Positions 33,759 to 42,145 of a stretch of 64,000 bases of DNA are shown here, one piece after another. Position 1 is the first letter of the stretch; each line of letters starts with the position of its first letter. The translations under genes and the position numbers were made by a program. Source of the DNA: Actinomycetes bacterium (GTDB taxonomy: Bacteria > Actinomycetota > Acidimicrobiia > Acidimicrobiales > Acidimicrobiaceae); the NCBI GenBank assembly GCA_021799035.1, contig JAJZBG010000008.1:1-64000 (forward strand), written 5' to 3'. The notes under the pieces were generated by a model. That model saw nothing but the letters and a program-made list of their open reading frames with translations. It was not told where the DNA came from and made no database searches.

Positions 33759-34688
33759 ATGAAAGTTGGCATCGTAGGAGCGGGCTCTCTTGGCAGTGTA
33801 TTTGCCGGAGTACTTGCACAAGCCGGAGCAAGTGTGCATTTGATCAGCCGGCACCTAGATTACATTCGCGAGGTCAATCACAGCGGCCTCCGGCTCGTCG
33901 AGGATACCGGAATCCGCGTTACACATCCGCAGGCAACTGACCGGCCCGATGCGGTGGGCTTTGTGGATCTGTTGTTGGTCATGGTCAAGTCATACGACAC
34001 ACGAGAAGCCATGGGATTTGCTTCGTCGTTAGTGGGCCCTGGGACGATCATTCTTTCACTGCAAAATGGCTTGGGGAATGAGGAAATTATTGCGGAGATG
34101 TTCGGTTGGGATCGCATTATCTATGGCAGGACGTTTGTCGGAGGCGATTCGGTTGATAATGCCAAGATTGTTGCTGGCATTAGGGGCAAGCCCACAATCA
34201 TTGGCGAGCTGAATGGCCAACTTTCGGAGCGAGTGATGGGGATTGCGGAGCTATTCAATGGAGCTGGACTTCTCACTGACGTGAGCGACAATGTACTCGG
34301 GGTTGTGTGGAACAAGCTGCTGGTAAACGTATCAACGGGAGCCCTGGCTGGCATTACCGGCCTGAGCTACGGATATCTTTACCAGGTTCCGGATCTGCTT
34401 TCCGTTGCAGTGGCCGCTGTCAATGAGGGGATTGCTGTCGCAAAGGCAAAAGGAGTTGAACTTCCTAACGAGGATGCTGAAGAGATATGGTTGAGCGCAG
34501 GCAGGGGACAACCGGCGTCATTTCGAACATCGATTCTACAAAGCCTTGATCGAAAGTCTAAGACCGAGATTGACTATATCAACGGAGCAGTAGTCAGGCT
34601 TGGCGCGGAAGAGGGGATTCGAACCCCTGTCAATCAGGCCCTCGTAGCTTGCGTGAAAGCACTGGAGTTCAGATCTTCGGTCGAGTAG
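33759..34688 (+). CDS. panE: 2-dehydropantoate 2-reductase
   Basis: A 309-residue NADPH-dependent ketopantoate reductase. The N-terminal Rossmann motif is KVGIVGAGSLGSVFAG; catalytic residues of the family are seen as the lysine in VWNKLLVNVS and the glutamate in KTEIDYINGAVV. It produces pantoate for pantothenate and coenzyme A; coaBC lies 20 kb downstream. Two ATG codons (33750 and 33759) are possible: an AGGTGA box lies too close to the first and slightly far from the second; 33759 matches the usual N-terminus. It appears cotranscribed with aroQ. Confidence 0.88.
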   Translation: MKVGIVGAGSLGSVFAGVLAQAGASVHLISRHLDYIREVNHSGLRLVEDTGIRVTHPQATDRPDAVGFVDLLLVMVKSYDTREAMGFASSLVGPGTIILSLQNGLGNEEIIAEMFGWDRIIYGRTFVGGDSVDNAKIVAGIRGKPTIIGELNGQLSERVMGIAELFNGAGLLTDVSDNVLGVVWNKLLVNVSTGALAGITGLSYGYLYQVPDLLSVAVAAVNEGIAVAKAKGVELPNEDAEEIWLSAGRGQPASFRTSILQSLDRKSKTEIDYINGAVVRLGAEEGIRTPVNQALVACVKALEFRSSVE

Positions 34689-34890
34689 ATCCGCTACACG
34701 CAAGTTGCAAAGGTTTCTGGTCCGCCAAGAGCTGTTGAGTTGGCCATTGCTTGGTGGAATTGGGCGGAGCATAATAGATCGGCAGTGTTCCGCAGCTTGC
34801 CGGCGGATGGTTGTCAAAGGTCACTACTCGGAGCGGACCATTTGAAGCAAAAGGCTCCCGAAGAATCTTCACCTCTAACCAGGACGTGTT

Positions 34891-35541
34891 TTGCTAGAGT
34901 CTGCGCTGCTTTCGGTCCTCGATTATGTAGTCGGTTTTACCATCGCATCTAGGTGTGTTTACTACCTAAATAGGTCTGTTCAAATCTGGCCATTTCCTAA
35001 TTTGGGGACTGTGCTGCTGGCGAGCATCTGGCTGGTGCTCTCGGTCAGGATTGTGTTTCTAGGACTTGCAACGCATGGATGGGACTCAGGAGTTTCATCT
35101 GCGACACAGCTCATTATATTCCCGATGCTGGCCGCGATTGATCTAGAGGTTCGGCGTGTTCCGACCGCGCTGGTGAGAGCCGGATCAATCTTGACTTTGG
35201 GCGCCGTTGTTGCCAGCGGAGGGATTTCGTTACTTATTTCGGCCATGGGTGCGTTGCTGCTGTTTGCTGCTCCACTAATTCTTGTGAACATCTTTCAGCC
35301 AAACGCCATAGGTTCAGGCGATATTCGGTTGGGTGTCTACCTTGGACCGCTATTGAGCCTGGGTAGTCCGCCCTTAGCTGTTCCGGTTGCTCTGTGGCTG
35401 GCTTGTCTCTTAACAATTATCGTCTCTGTTGCTTACCGGATTGTCTTTCGAAGGTCGCTGAAGAGAATTCCGCTGGTTCCTTTCATCCTTTGCGGGGTCG
35501 TACTCGTGCAGATCATGCCGGTCTGGTCGCACCTTAGCTGA
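34891..35541 (+). CDS. Type IV prepilin peptidase (A24 family), peptidase domain only
   Basis: A 216-residue polytopic membrane protein with about 6 hydrophobic segments. The two catalytic aspartates of A24 peptidases are visible: AAIDLEVRRVP after the second or third segment and the signature IGSGDIRLG. The N-terminal methyltransferase domain with its zinc-binding cysteines is absent, so it is a peptidase-only form like archaeal and some actinobacterial enzymes. It would cleave prepilin-like signal peptides at the membrane, but no pilin genes lie in this window. The start is TTG 34891 with AGGA 6 nt upstream. A similar peptidase lies near shikimate genes in Mycobacterium. Confidence 0.82.
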   Translation: MLESALLSVLDYVVGFTIASRCVYYLNRSVQIWPFPNLGTVLLASIWLVLSVRIVFLGLATHGWDSGVSSATQLIIFPMLAAIDLEVRRVPTALVRAGSILTLGAVVASGGISLLISAMGALLLFAAPLILVNIFQPNAIGSGDIRLGVYLGPLLSLGSPPLAVPVALWLACLLTIIVSVAYRIVFRRSLKRIPLVPFILCGVVLVQIMPVWSHLS

Positions 35542-35584
35542 GCGGGATTAGGGGATCCGGCGAGCCCCAACTGTAGAAGTCGAT

Positions 35585-35590
35585 TAGATT
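35585..35590 (+). promoter_or_regulatory. -10 element of a probable leaderless aroC transcript
   Basis: TAGATT ends 6 nt before the aroC ATG at 35597, and there is no Shine-Dalgarno sequence. Confidence 0.45.
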
Positions 35591-35596
35591 CTTAGC

Positions 35597-36775
35597 ATGC
35601 TTAGATTCTTTACGGCCGGTGAATCTCACGGCAAAAGCCTCGTTGTTATTGTGGAAGGGCTGCCAGCGGGCTTGGAAATCACCAAGGAAGAGATCCAGGG
35701 GGAGTTGGCGAGGAGACGGCTCGGCTATGGAAGAGGGCCGCGAATGAAATTCGAGCAAGATGAGCTTACGCTCCTTGCCGGAATTCGACACGGTCGGACG
35801 CTTGGCTCGCCAGTGGCGCTTGAGATCGGGAACACGGAGTGGCCCAAGTGGACCAAGGAGATGTCTCCAGATCCTGGCCGCCCGGAGAAAAGACTGAGCC
35901 AGCCGAGGCCTGGCCACGCTGATCTCGTTGGGATGCAGAAGTATGGTTTCGATGATGCGAGGGATGTGCTGGAAAGGGCCTCTGCTCGCGAGACTGTTGC
36001 ACGCACAGCCGCAGGGTGTCTCGCCAAGGCTCTACTTGCCAAGCTAGGGGTGTCTGTGCTCTCACATGTGGTTCAGCTTGGTTCGGTATCGGTTGGAAGC
36101 GCTCCGAAACCGGTGCCATCTGATCTGGAGAGGATTGACGAGTCGCCAGTTAGATGCTTTGACCCTTCGTTTGAAGAGGCCATGGTGGAAGAGATAAAGG
36201 CGGCTGCCAAGGTCGGTGACTCCTTGGGCGGTGCTGCAGAGGTTCTGGTATACGGCGCTCCGGTCGGTCTCGGAAGCCATGTCCATTGGGATCGAAAGCT
36301 TGACGGAATGATCGCTCAGGCACTGATGAGCATCCAGGCAATCAAGGCGGTCTCACTTGGAGAAGGGCACGTCGTTTCCGGTCTTCGGGGTTCAGAGGCT
36401 CATGACTCGATTCGCTGGGATCCTGAGACTCAGACCTATTTGAGGGACACACTCAGAGCTGGTGGACTCGAAGGGGGCATGTCTACTGGCGGTCTCATTT
36501 CGGTCACAGCTTGGATGAAACCGCTTTCAACCCTAAATAGGCCAGTTATCAAGACAGTCGATGTGGTGACCAAAGAGGAGACTGTCTCCTTTAAGGAGCG
36601 GACCGATGTTACGGCAGTCCCCGCAATGGGCGTGGTGGCAGAAGCCATGGTAGCTTTGGTGCTCGCTAATGAGGCGCAGCGCAAGTTTGGTGGGGATTCT
36701 GTCGCAGAGATGGTGAGGAACCTGGAATCGTTCAATTCTCATATTCACGAAACACCTTCTGCGGCTAAGGGTTGA
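35597..36775 (+). CDS. aroC: Chorismate synthase
   Basis: A 392-residue FMN-dependent synthase that converts 5-enolpyruvylshikimate 3-phosphate to chorismate. The family signatures are clear: LRFFTAGESHGKSLVVI at the N-terminus, RRRLGYGRGPRMKFEQD, PGHADLVGMQKYGFDDARD, ERASARETVARTAAG and, near the C-terminus, RTDVTAVPAMGVVAEAM. The ATG at 35597 lies 6 nt after a TAGATT -10 element and has no ribosome-binding site, so it is probably leaderless; the conserved region begins at residue 2, fixing the start. aroB follows. Confidence 0.96.
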   Translation: MLRFFTAGESHGKSLVVIVEGLPAGLEITKEEIQGELARRRLGYGRGPRMKFEQDELTLLAGIRHGRTLGSPVALEIGNTEWPKWTKEMSPDPGRPEKRLSQPRPGHADLVGMQKYGFDDARDVLERASARETVARTAAGCLAKALLAKLGVSVLSHVVQLGSVSVGSAPKPVPSDLERIDESPVRCFDPSFEEAMVEEIKAAAKVGDSLGGAAEVLVYGAPVGLGSHVHWDRKLDGMIAQALMSIQAIKAVSLGEGHVVSGLRGSEAHDSIRWDPETQTYLRDTLRAGGLEGGMSTGGLISVTAWMKPLSTLNRPVIKTVDVVTKEETVSFKERTDVTAVPAMGVVAEAMVALVLANEAQRKFGGDSVAEMVRNLESFNSHIHETPSAAKG

Positions 36776-36873
36776 GTCAATCTCACTAAGACCGATCTAA
36801 GTGTGAAGGATGAATCGTCCCTTATCCAGTGGTGCCAGTTGTCGTAGACCAAGTTGAAAGTGAAAGGTCTCAG

Positions 36874-37911
36874 GTGTCTACCAGTACACACGATGAAGTA
36901 GTTGTGAATCTCGGGGATCGAAGCTATTCGGTATATGTTGGCTCTGGCCTTTTGGATCGGATTGACTCGATCATTCCCGAAGGGGTGGGAAAGGTTGCAA
37001 TCGTCACCCAAAAAAACATCGGAATTCTGCCGGAGCTGAAGTTGCCATCAAGGGTCTTCTACATCGGTGACGGGGAGCAGGCGAAATCGCTTTCGACGAT
37101 CGGCGAACTGTGTAGTGGTTTCGCCCAAATGGGCATCAATCGAAAAGATCTGGTTCTTGCAATCGGAGGAGGCGTTGTCAGTGACACGGCTGGCTTTGCT
37201 GCCGCCTCGTTTCATCGTGGAGTCCGCTACGGCATTATCGCGACAACCTTGCTAGCCCAGGTGGATGCCGCAATTGGCGGCAAGACAGGCGTGAACATCC
37301 CTGAGGGCAAGAATCTGGTTGGTGCATTCTGGCAACCGAGTTTTGTGATTTGCGAATTGTCAGCACTCTCTTCTCTGCCGGAGCGCGAAAGGCTTTGTGG
37401 ATGCGGGGAGATGGCAAAGTACGCATTCCTAGGTGCCGAGGAGCTCGATAAGCTGCCATTAGAGTCGCAGGTGGCCGCCTGCGTCCGGGTCAAAGCCTCC
37501 TTCGTTGAAAGTGACGAGAGGGAAGGTGATCGCAGGGCGCTGCTCAACTACGGCCATACGCTAGCGCATGCAATTGAGGCCGTTGGTTTCGAGGATCCCA
37601 GAATAGATCTCAAGCATGGTGAGGCAGTGGCCATCGGTCTGGTATTCGCGGCCTTGCTTGCGAAGAAGCTTGGCAGAATAGATCAGTCTCGCGTTGAATA
37701 TCATCTTCGTGTAGTGAGGTCCTACGGTCTCAAAACGGTGCTTCCTGTTGACTTGGATCCGGATATGTTGATCGAGGCTATGTTCAAGGACAAGAAGTCC
37801 TTTGGAACGCTGACGTTCGTGCTCGATGGCAACTCTGGTGTCGAGATCGTGCGCGATGTGGATGTTGCAATAGTGCGTGAGGTCCTTGGGGAGATGGGAA
37901 GTCTAGCCTGA
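36874..37911 (+). CDS. aroB: 3-dehydroquinate synthase
   Basis: A protein of about 345 residues that cyclises DAHP to 3-dehydroquinate with NAD and a divalent metal. Signatures: LGDRSYSVYVGSGLLD, the NAD site AIGGGVVSDTAGFAAASFHRG, TTLLAQVDAAIGGKTGVN, and metal ligands in FLGAEELDKLP and NYGHTLAHAIE with KHGEAVAIG. GTG 36874 is chosen because AAAGG lies 6 nt upstream and the conserved first strand follows within ten codons; GTG 36829 would add 15 residues but lacks a ribosome-binding site. It converges on nusB. Confidence 0.92.
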   Translation: MSTSTHDEVVVNLGDRSYSVYVGSGLLDRIDSIIPEGVGKVAIVTQKNIGILPELKLPSRVFYIGDGEQAKSLSTIGELCSGFAQMGINRKDLVLAIGGGVVSDTAGFAAASFHRGVRYGIIATTLLAQVDAAIGGKTGVNIPEGKNLVGAFWQPSFVICELSALSSLPERERLCGCGEMAKYAFLGAEELDKLPLESQVAACVRVKASFVESDEREGDRRALLNYGHTLAHAIEAVGFEDPRIDLKHGEAVAIGLVFAALLAKKLGRIDQSRVEYHLRVVRSYGLKTVLPVDLDPDMLIEAMFKDKKSFGTLTFVLDGNSGVEIVRDVDVAIVREVLGEMGSLA

Positions 37912-37964
37912 GATCTGCTGAAAGGATTCTGCCTTCGCGTTTTGGCTGATTTGCAGCATCGTCA

Positions 37965-37990
37965 TGAAGCCACTCGAGGCCAAGGCTTCA
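37965..37990. terminator. Possible hairpin between convergent aroB and nusB
   Basis: TGAAGCC (37965-37971) pairs with GGCTTCA (37984-37990) over a 12-nt loop in the 144-nt gap between convergent aroB and nusB. There is no U-tract. Confidence 0.35.
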
Positions 37991-38055
37991 ATAGAGCCGC
38001 CTTCGTTGAGCACAGACCTCCACAAGCTGATCATCTTGAGTATCACGCAATGAAC

Positions 38056-38553
38056 TCATGAAGAATGCCTGAGTTGTTTAGCAGCAGCGGAGAGAAGCCC
38101 GTTTATAAATTTTCCTGAGCTCTCGGTTGAGTACTTTTGTGCCAATTCTACAGCTTCTGAAAGGATGACTCCAGAGGGGACTTCGTCGCAGAAGAGGAGT
38201 TCATACATTCCAAGGCGCAGGATGGCATAGTCGAGAAGCGGCATCCGTGATGGATCCCAGTCCAGCGAAAGCCGTTTGATCTCGTTATTCAGCCTTTCCT
38301 CGTTCTCGCAGATACCAAGAAATCGCTCTGTGACGAAGGGGTCCGGCCTCAACGTGAGGTCGTCGAGGATTTCTTGGGCTGAGCTATTCTTCATCTCCAT
38401 TTCATAGAGCAGAGAGACTACCCTCTCGCGGCCTTCGCGCCTCGAGCTTATGGGCACAACCCAGTCTTCACTGTGCTCGTCGTCGCCGTCGTGGCGATCG
38501 TTAGAGTGGACCTGGTCAGACTCTTGTTCGAACTCGTCTTCCCGCCTAGGCAC
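38056..38553 (-). CDS. nusB: Transcription antitermination factor NusB
   Basis: A 165-residue protein. After an acidic, low-complexity N-terminal extension of about 35 residues (DEFEQESDQ and [10 protein letters not shown]) comes the helical NusB domain: [48 protein letters not shown] and [28 protein letters not shown]. It binds boxA RNA with NusE during rRNA transcription. The GTG start at 38553 overlaps the end of efp by 8 nt, so it is translationally coupled to it. Order efp-nusB is conserved in actinobacteria. Confidence 0.92.
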   Translation of the reverse strand: MPRREDEFEQESDQVHSNDRHDGDDEHSEDWVVPISSRREGRERVVSLLYEMEMKNSSAQEILDDLTLRPDPFVTERFLGICENEERLNNEIKRLSLDWDPSRMPLLDYAILRLGMYELLFCDEVPSGVILSEAVELAQKYSTESSGKFINGLLSAAAKQLRHSS

Positions 38554-39112
38554 GGGTTAGATACTCTCCGGTTCTAGTGTCGACCTTGATCTTCTCGCCC
38601 GTCTCTATAAAGAGGGGAACCTGAAGGACCAGACCTGTTTCAACTGTCGCCGGTTTTCTGGCACCCGAAACACGATCTCCTTGCACTCCTGGCTCGGTTT
38701 CCGTCACTGTGAGCTCTACTGCTGCCGGGAGTTCAACTGCTACGACTTCTCCTTCGTATTGACTGATGGTGGCGGAGTCTCCCTCTTTCAAGAAATTAGC
38801 AGCTGATCCGAGCGTACTTGGCTCTATCTGGATCTGATCGTAGGAGGTGGAGTCCATGAACACGTACTGGGCACCGTCCCTGTAAAGAAACTGCATATCT
38901 CGCTTCTCGATTATTGCCTGATCCAGCTTCTCGTCCGCCCTGTACGTGCGTTCGATTACCGCTCCAGTTCGCAAGTTCTTGAGCTTGGTGCGCACAAATG
39001 CCCCACCTTTTCCTGGTTTGACATGCTGAAATTCAACCACCGTGAAAAGCCCGTCGGATAGGTCGAGCGTCATGCCGTTTTTTAGGTCATTTGTTGATGT
39101 TGATATTGCCAT
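38546..39112 (-). CDS. efp: Elongation factor P
   Basis: A 188-residue three-domain factor that rescues ribosomes stalled at consecutive prolines. Domain I carries the tip [17 protein letters not shown] with lysine 35 at the position modified in other bacteria. Domains II and III show [19 protein letters not shown] and [19 protein letters not shown] with [23 protein letters not shown] 39112 has GGAAGGA 5 nt upstream. It lies downstream of pepQ on the - strand and overlaps nusB. Confidence 0.96.
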   Translation of the reverse strand: MAISTSTNDLKNGMTLDLSDGLFTVVEFQHVKPGKGGAFVRTKLKNLRTGAVIERTYRADEKLDQAIIEKRDMQFLYRDGAQYVFMDSTSYDQIQIEPSTLGSAANFLKEGDSATISQYEGEVVAVELPAAVELTVTETEPGVQGDRVSGARKPATVETGLVLQVPLFIETGEKIKVDTRTGEYLTRA

Positions 39113-39222
39113 GAGATCCTTCCAGCAGGCTAAAGACAAAGCATTTTTGAACGCGGTTCACATTCTAACCATTTGTCCAGGCTGTACATTGCGCGCCAGT
39201 GCGCAGATTGCAGCCTTGTGAA

Positions 39223-40329
39223 TCAGTAGATCAAAGGCGATTTTGCGATGTTGGTGAGGCGCTCGCTGCCTGATTGTGATATTGCTATCGTGTCTTCGAT
39301 TCTGACGCCCATTTCGCCAGGCAGGTATACTCCGGGTTCGACAGTCATGACATCTCCAACGGACAAGGCAGATTTGTTATCTTTGTGTATCCAAGGTAAT
39401 TCGTGTACTTCAAGCCCTACGCCATGTCCAGTGCTATGAGTGAAGAACTCGTCTAATCCGGCTTGGTGGAGAGAATCTCGGCATGCGTTGTCAACCTTTG
39501 ACGCCGCCGTTCCAACGAGGGCTGTCGCCGAACCGGCAAGCTGCGACGCTTCGACAGCTTCGTAAACTCTCTTGAATTGTCGGGAAGGCGTGCTGCCTAA
39601 AAAGTAAGTCCTAGTGCAGTCTGAATGGTAACCGTCCCAGATTGCACCGAAGTCAACCACCACCGGGTCACCCTCGATGATTCTTTTATCTGTGGGCCGG
39701 GCATGTGGCATAGCGGAATGCGGTCCGGAAGCTACGATGGTGTCGAACGAAGGTCCTTGCGCGCCCAGCATCCGCATGTGAAACTCCAGTTCAGCTGCGA
39801 ATTCGATTTCCGTCGGTTCGTCCTTGAGTCGCGGGAGAACCTTTTCGAGGGCCTGGTCCGCTATTTGGCATGCTCTTCGAATAGCGTCTATCTCGTTATC
39901 ATCTTTGCACTGCCTTTGGGTTTCCACTTTGACCTCGCTGACCGCAATCGTCTTCTCGAGCGCGCTGGTCCAGGCATAGAACGAGGTAAGAGATGTGGAA
40001 TCTCCTTCAATTGCTGTTTTTGAAGATTTCGCCGCGAAGAGCCTTGCCATTTCATACTGCCGCGATAGGTTGCCAATGACGATTTCAACCAGCGCACCGG
40101 ACCCGGACTCGTTGACCTGTTGCTCGGATTGTTCCATGTAGCGCGAATCAGTGAAAAGAATGCCGGGGCTGTCGCTGGTGTAAGAAGCCGAGCTGATGAT
40201 AAGAGATCCTGCAGAGCCGCTGAATCCTGTCAGATATCTTACGTTCAAAAGATTTGTGATGATCAGGACGTCTATGCCAGCTTCGTCCAGCCTTCTGCGG
40301 AGTTCGATGATGCGATGGTTTGTATTCAT
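39223..40329 (-). CDS. pepQ: Xaa-Pro peptidase, M24 family
   Basis: A 368-residue metallopeptidase. The N-terminal creatinase-like domain (LITNLLNVRYLTGFSGSAG, LFTDSRYMEQ) is followed by the pita-bread catalytic domain with the five metal ligands: VVDFGAIWDGYHSDCTRTYF (two Asp), HSTGHGVGLEVHE (His), MTVEPGVYLPGEMGVRIED (two Glu). It removes residues before proline in peptides. ATG 40329 has AGGA about 9 nt upstream. The run pepQ-efp-nusB matches the mycobacterial order; functionally it pairs with EF-P only by proximity. Confidence 0.92.
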   Translation of the reverse strand: MNTNHRIIELRRRLDEAGIDVLIITNLLNVRYLTGFSGSAGSLIISSASYTSDSPGILFTDSRYMEQSEQQVNESGSGALVEIVIGNLSRQYEMARLFAAKSSKTAIEGDSTSLTSFYAWTSALEKTIAVSEVKVETQRQCKDDNEIDAIRRACQIADQALEKVLPRLKDEPTEIEFAAELEFHMRMLGAQGPSFDTIVASGPHSAMPHARPTDKRIIEGDPVVVDFGAIWDGYHSDCTRTYFLGSTPSRQFKRVYEAVEASQLAGSATALVGTAASKVDNACRDSLHQAGLDEFFTHSTGHGVGLEVHELPWIHKDNKSALSVGDVMTVEPGVYLPGEMGVRIEDTIAISQSGSERLTNIAKSPLIY

Positions 40330-40581
40330 TTTCAACTTGATCCTGCTCGGAGCTTTCTTGATTGCTGGACTGATAGGGTGGAGTAAAATTCACGGTAAAG
40401 AAGTTGTGATTCGGGAAGTTTTCTCAGTTATTAGCCATTTTAGTAAATCTAAGATCTAGACAAAGGTGTTGCAAGCTCTTACAGCCCATTCAAGGGTAGT
40501 AGCAAGGGCTTGACCTCATATTGCTAGATGCGACGGTGCAGACGCGGTGACGATGCTGGGGAAGATAATCGTTAGGTTTAT

Positions 40582-41487
40582 ATGAACTTAGTTGTAGGTA
40601 CTGTAAGACGACGAAGCGGGATCAGGGTGGTGGGTAGCTATGTCGCCCTGATGAAGCCTCGCATAATCGAACTTTTGTTGATAACTACGGTCCCAGCGAT
40701 GATTGTCGCAAAGCAAGGGATACCAAGCGTGTGGCTTGTTCTCATGACGCTGGTTGGCGGTACCTTGTCTGCGGGTGGTGCCAACGCCGTTAATATGTGG
40801 GCCGACCGGGATATCGATTCAGTCATGAAGCGGACTCAGAAAAGACCGCTCGTGACTGGAGAAGTGAGTCCCACGGCTGCGCTGACATTCGCCGTGGCTC
40901 TTGAGGCTCTTGCATTTCTTGAGCTGTCATTGCTGGTAAATGTGTTGAGCGCTGTTCTGGCCCTGGCGGCAGCACTTTTTTACATCTTTGTCTACACACT
41001 CTGGCTCAAGAGGACGTCTTCACAAAACATAGTGATCGGCGGAGCGGCTGGTGCGGCCCCTGTTCTTGTAGGTTGGGCTGCCGTGACCCACTCACTCTCT
41101 TGGACACCAGTTGTGATGTTCATGATCATCTTCCTCTGGACACCCCCGCATTTCTGGGCTCTGGCTTTTCGATATAAGGATGATTACTCGCGAGCCAATG
41201 TTCCGATGCTTCCCTCGATTGCAAGCTCCAAAAGAACCGCTGGGGAGATAATCGTATATACCATCATTTTGTGGGGGGCTACCCTGGCTCTCGTCCCAAC
41301 TGCCCATCTCGGCGCCATATATGGCGTGTCGGCTTTGGGGCTTGGCGCTGGATTTCTCGCTTATGCAATAAGTTTGTACAGAAACTGCTCTCCTAAGGTT
41401 GCAATGCGAGTATTCAGCTATTCCATTTCGTATTTGACCCTGTTGTTCCTATCGATGGGAATCGACATTCTTGTCAGGCATCACTGA
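40582..41487 (+). CDS. ctaB: Protoheme IX farnesyltransferase (heme O synthase)
   Basis: A 301-residue membrane protein of the UbiA prenyltransferase superfamily with about 9 hydrophobic segments. It has the two Asp-rich motifs NMWADRDIDSVMKRTQKRP and the loop YKDDYSRANVPMLP, along with WTPPHFWALA, specific for CtaB/CyoE. It farnesylates heme B to heme O for terminal oxidases. A GATAAT -10 box at 40564-40569 leaves only a very short leader before ATG 40582. It overlaps the following TlpA-like gene by 17 nt. It is divergent from pepQ. Confidence 0.93.
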   Translation: MNLVVGTVRRRSGIRVVGSYVALMKPRIIELLLITTVPAMIVAKQGIPSVWLVLMTLVGGTLSAGGANAVNMWADRDIDSVMKRTQKRPLVTGEVSPTAALTFAVALEALAFLELSLLVNVLSAVLALAAALFYIFVYTLWLKRTSSQNIVIGGAAGAAPVLVGWAAVTHSLSWTPVVMFMIIFLWTPPHFWALAFRYKDDYSRANVPMLPSIASSKRTAGEIIVYTIILWGATLALVPTAHLGAIYGVSALGLGAGFLAYAISLYRNCSPKVAMRVFSYSISYLTLLFLSMGIDILVRHH

Positions 41488-42088
41488 TCTTTTTCGCACG
41501 GGTCGCGTAGGTCGTTCAAAGACGAAAAGGCTCACCCTCCTGGGACTATTGGTTGCATTGGCGGCGATAATGGTCTATTCGGTTGTTCAGTCATTGAATG
41601 CGAGCACCGCTATATCAGGACAGTCGCCTCTGGCTCAGGCGCTTAAAGTCACCGTTGGAGGACCTTTGTTGGGAAAGCCTGCGCCGGGCTTTGCTCTTCC
41701 AAACGTCCACTCAGATGCACGCAATATCAGCACGGCAAGCTTCAAGGGAAAGCCGCTAGTAATTAATTTCTTTGCTTCTTGGTGCGTGCCCTGCAAGACC
41801 GAGCTGCCAGAATTTGCAGATCTTTCGAGAGCAGAAGCTGGAAAGGTTCAGTTTGTCGGCGTGGATGAGAATGACACAAGTTCAGGGGCGCTCTCACTCC
41901 TACAAAAGAGTGGAGTTCATTATCCTGCAGCGTTCGATCCCAGTGGGAAGCTGGAACAGCCGTATCATCTGATAGGGCTTCCAACCACGGTGTTCATTAA
42001 TTCCAGGGGAGTTGTAGTCGCAATGGTGGCAGGCCAAATCAGCTCGAGCGCGTTGGCTGATTATGTTTCCAGCATTGCAATCAGCTGA
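41471..42088 (+). CDS. Membrane-anchored TlpA/ResA-like thioredoxin
   Basis: A 205-residue protein. One transmembrane segment at about 22-40 (LTLLGLLVALAAIMVYSVV) anchors an extracytoplasmic thioredoxin-fold domain with the active site FFASWCVPCKTELPEF and the cis-proline in LIGLPTTVFIN. Such proteins reduce cytochrome c apoproteins or other exported thiols; next to heme O synthase a role in oxidase or cytochrome assembly is plausible (for example copper or thiol delivery), but this is inference. The start is TTG 41471 inside the ctaB end, indicating coupling; a GGGA box precedes it. Confidence 0.85.
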   Translation: MSGITDLFRTGRVGRSKTKRLTLLGLLVALAAIMVYSVVQSLNASTAISGQSPLAQALKVTVGGPLLGKPAPGFALPNVHSDARNISTASFKGKPLVINFFASWCVPCKTELPEFADLSRAEAGKVQFVGVDENDTSSGALSLLQKSGVHYPAAFDPSGKLEQPYHLIGLPTTVFINSRGVVVAMVAGQISSSALADYVSSIAIS

Positions 42089-42106
42089 GCGCAATAGCTA
42101 GCGCGG

Positions 42107-42127
42107 GGCACCACACCTGTGGTCGCC
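42107..42127. terminator. Hairpin between convergent tlpA-like and LCP genes
   Basis: ACCACA (42110-42115) and TGTGGT (42118-42123) form a 6-bp stem with flanking GGC/GCC able to extend it around a 1-nt bulge. It lies in the 57-nt gap between two convergent stops. Confidence 0.5.
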
Positions 42128-42145
42128 AGAAAATCGAGGTGGACG

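Noticed and set aside
34609-34630. Sequence resembling a tRNA T-arm on the - strand (AGGGG, TTCGAA, CCCCT)
   Set aside because: It lies inside panE where it encodes the conserved C-terminal GIRTPVN segment, and no matching acceptor, D- or anticodon arm can be found upstream on that strand.
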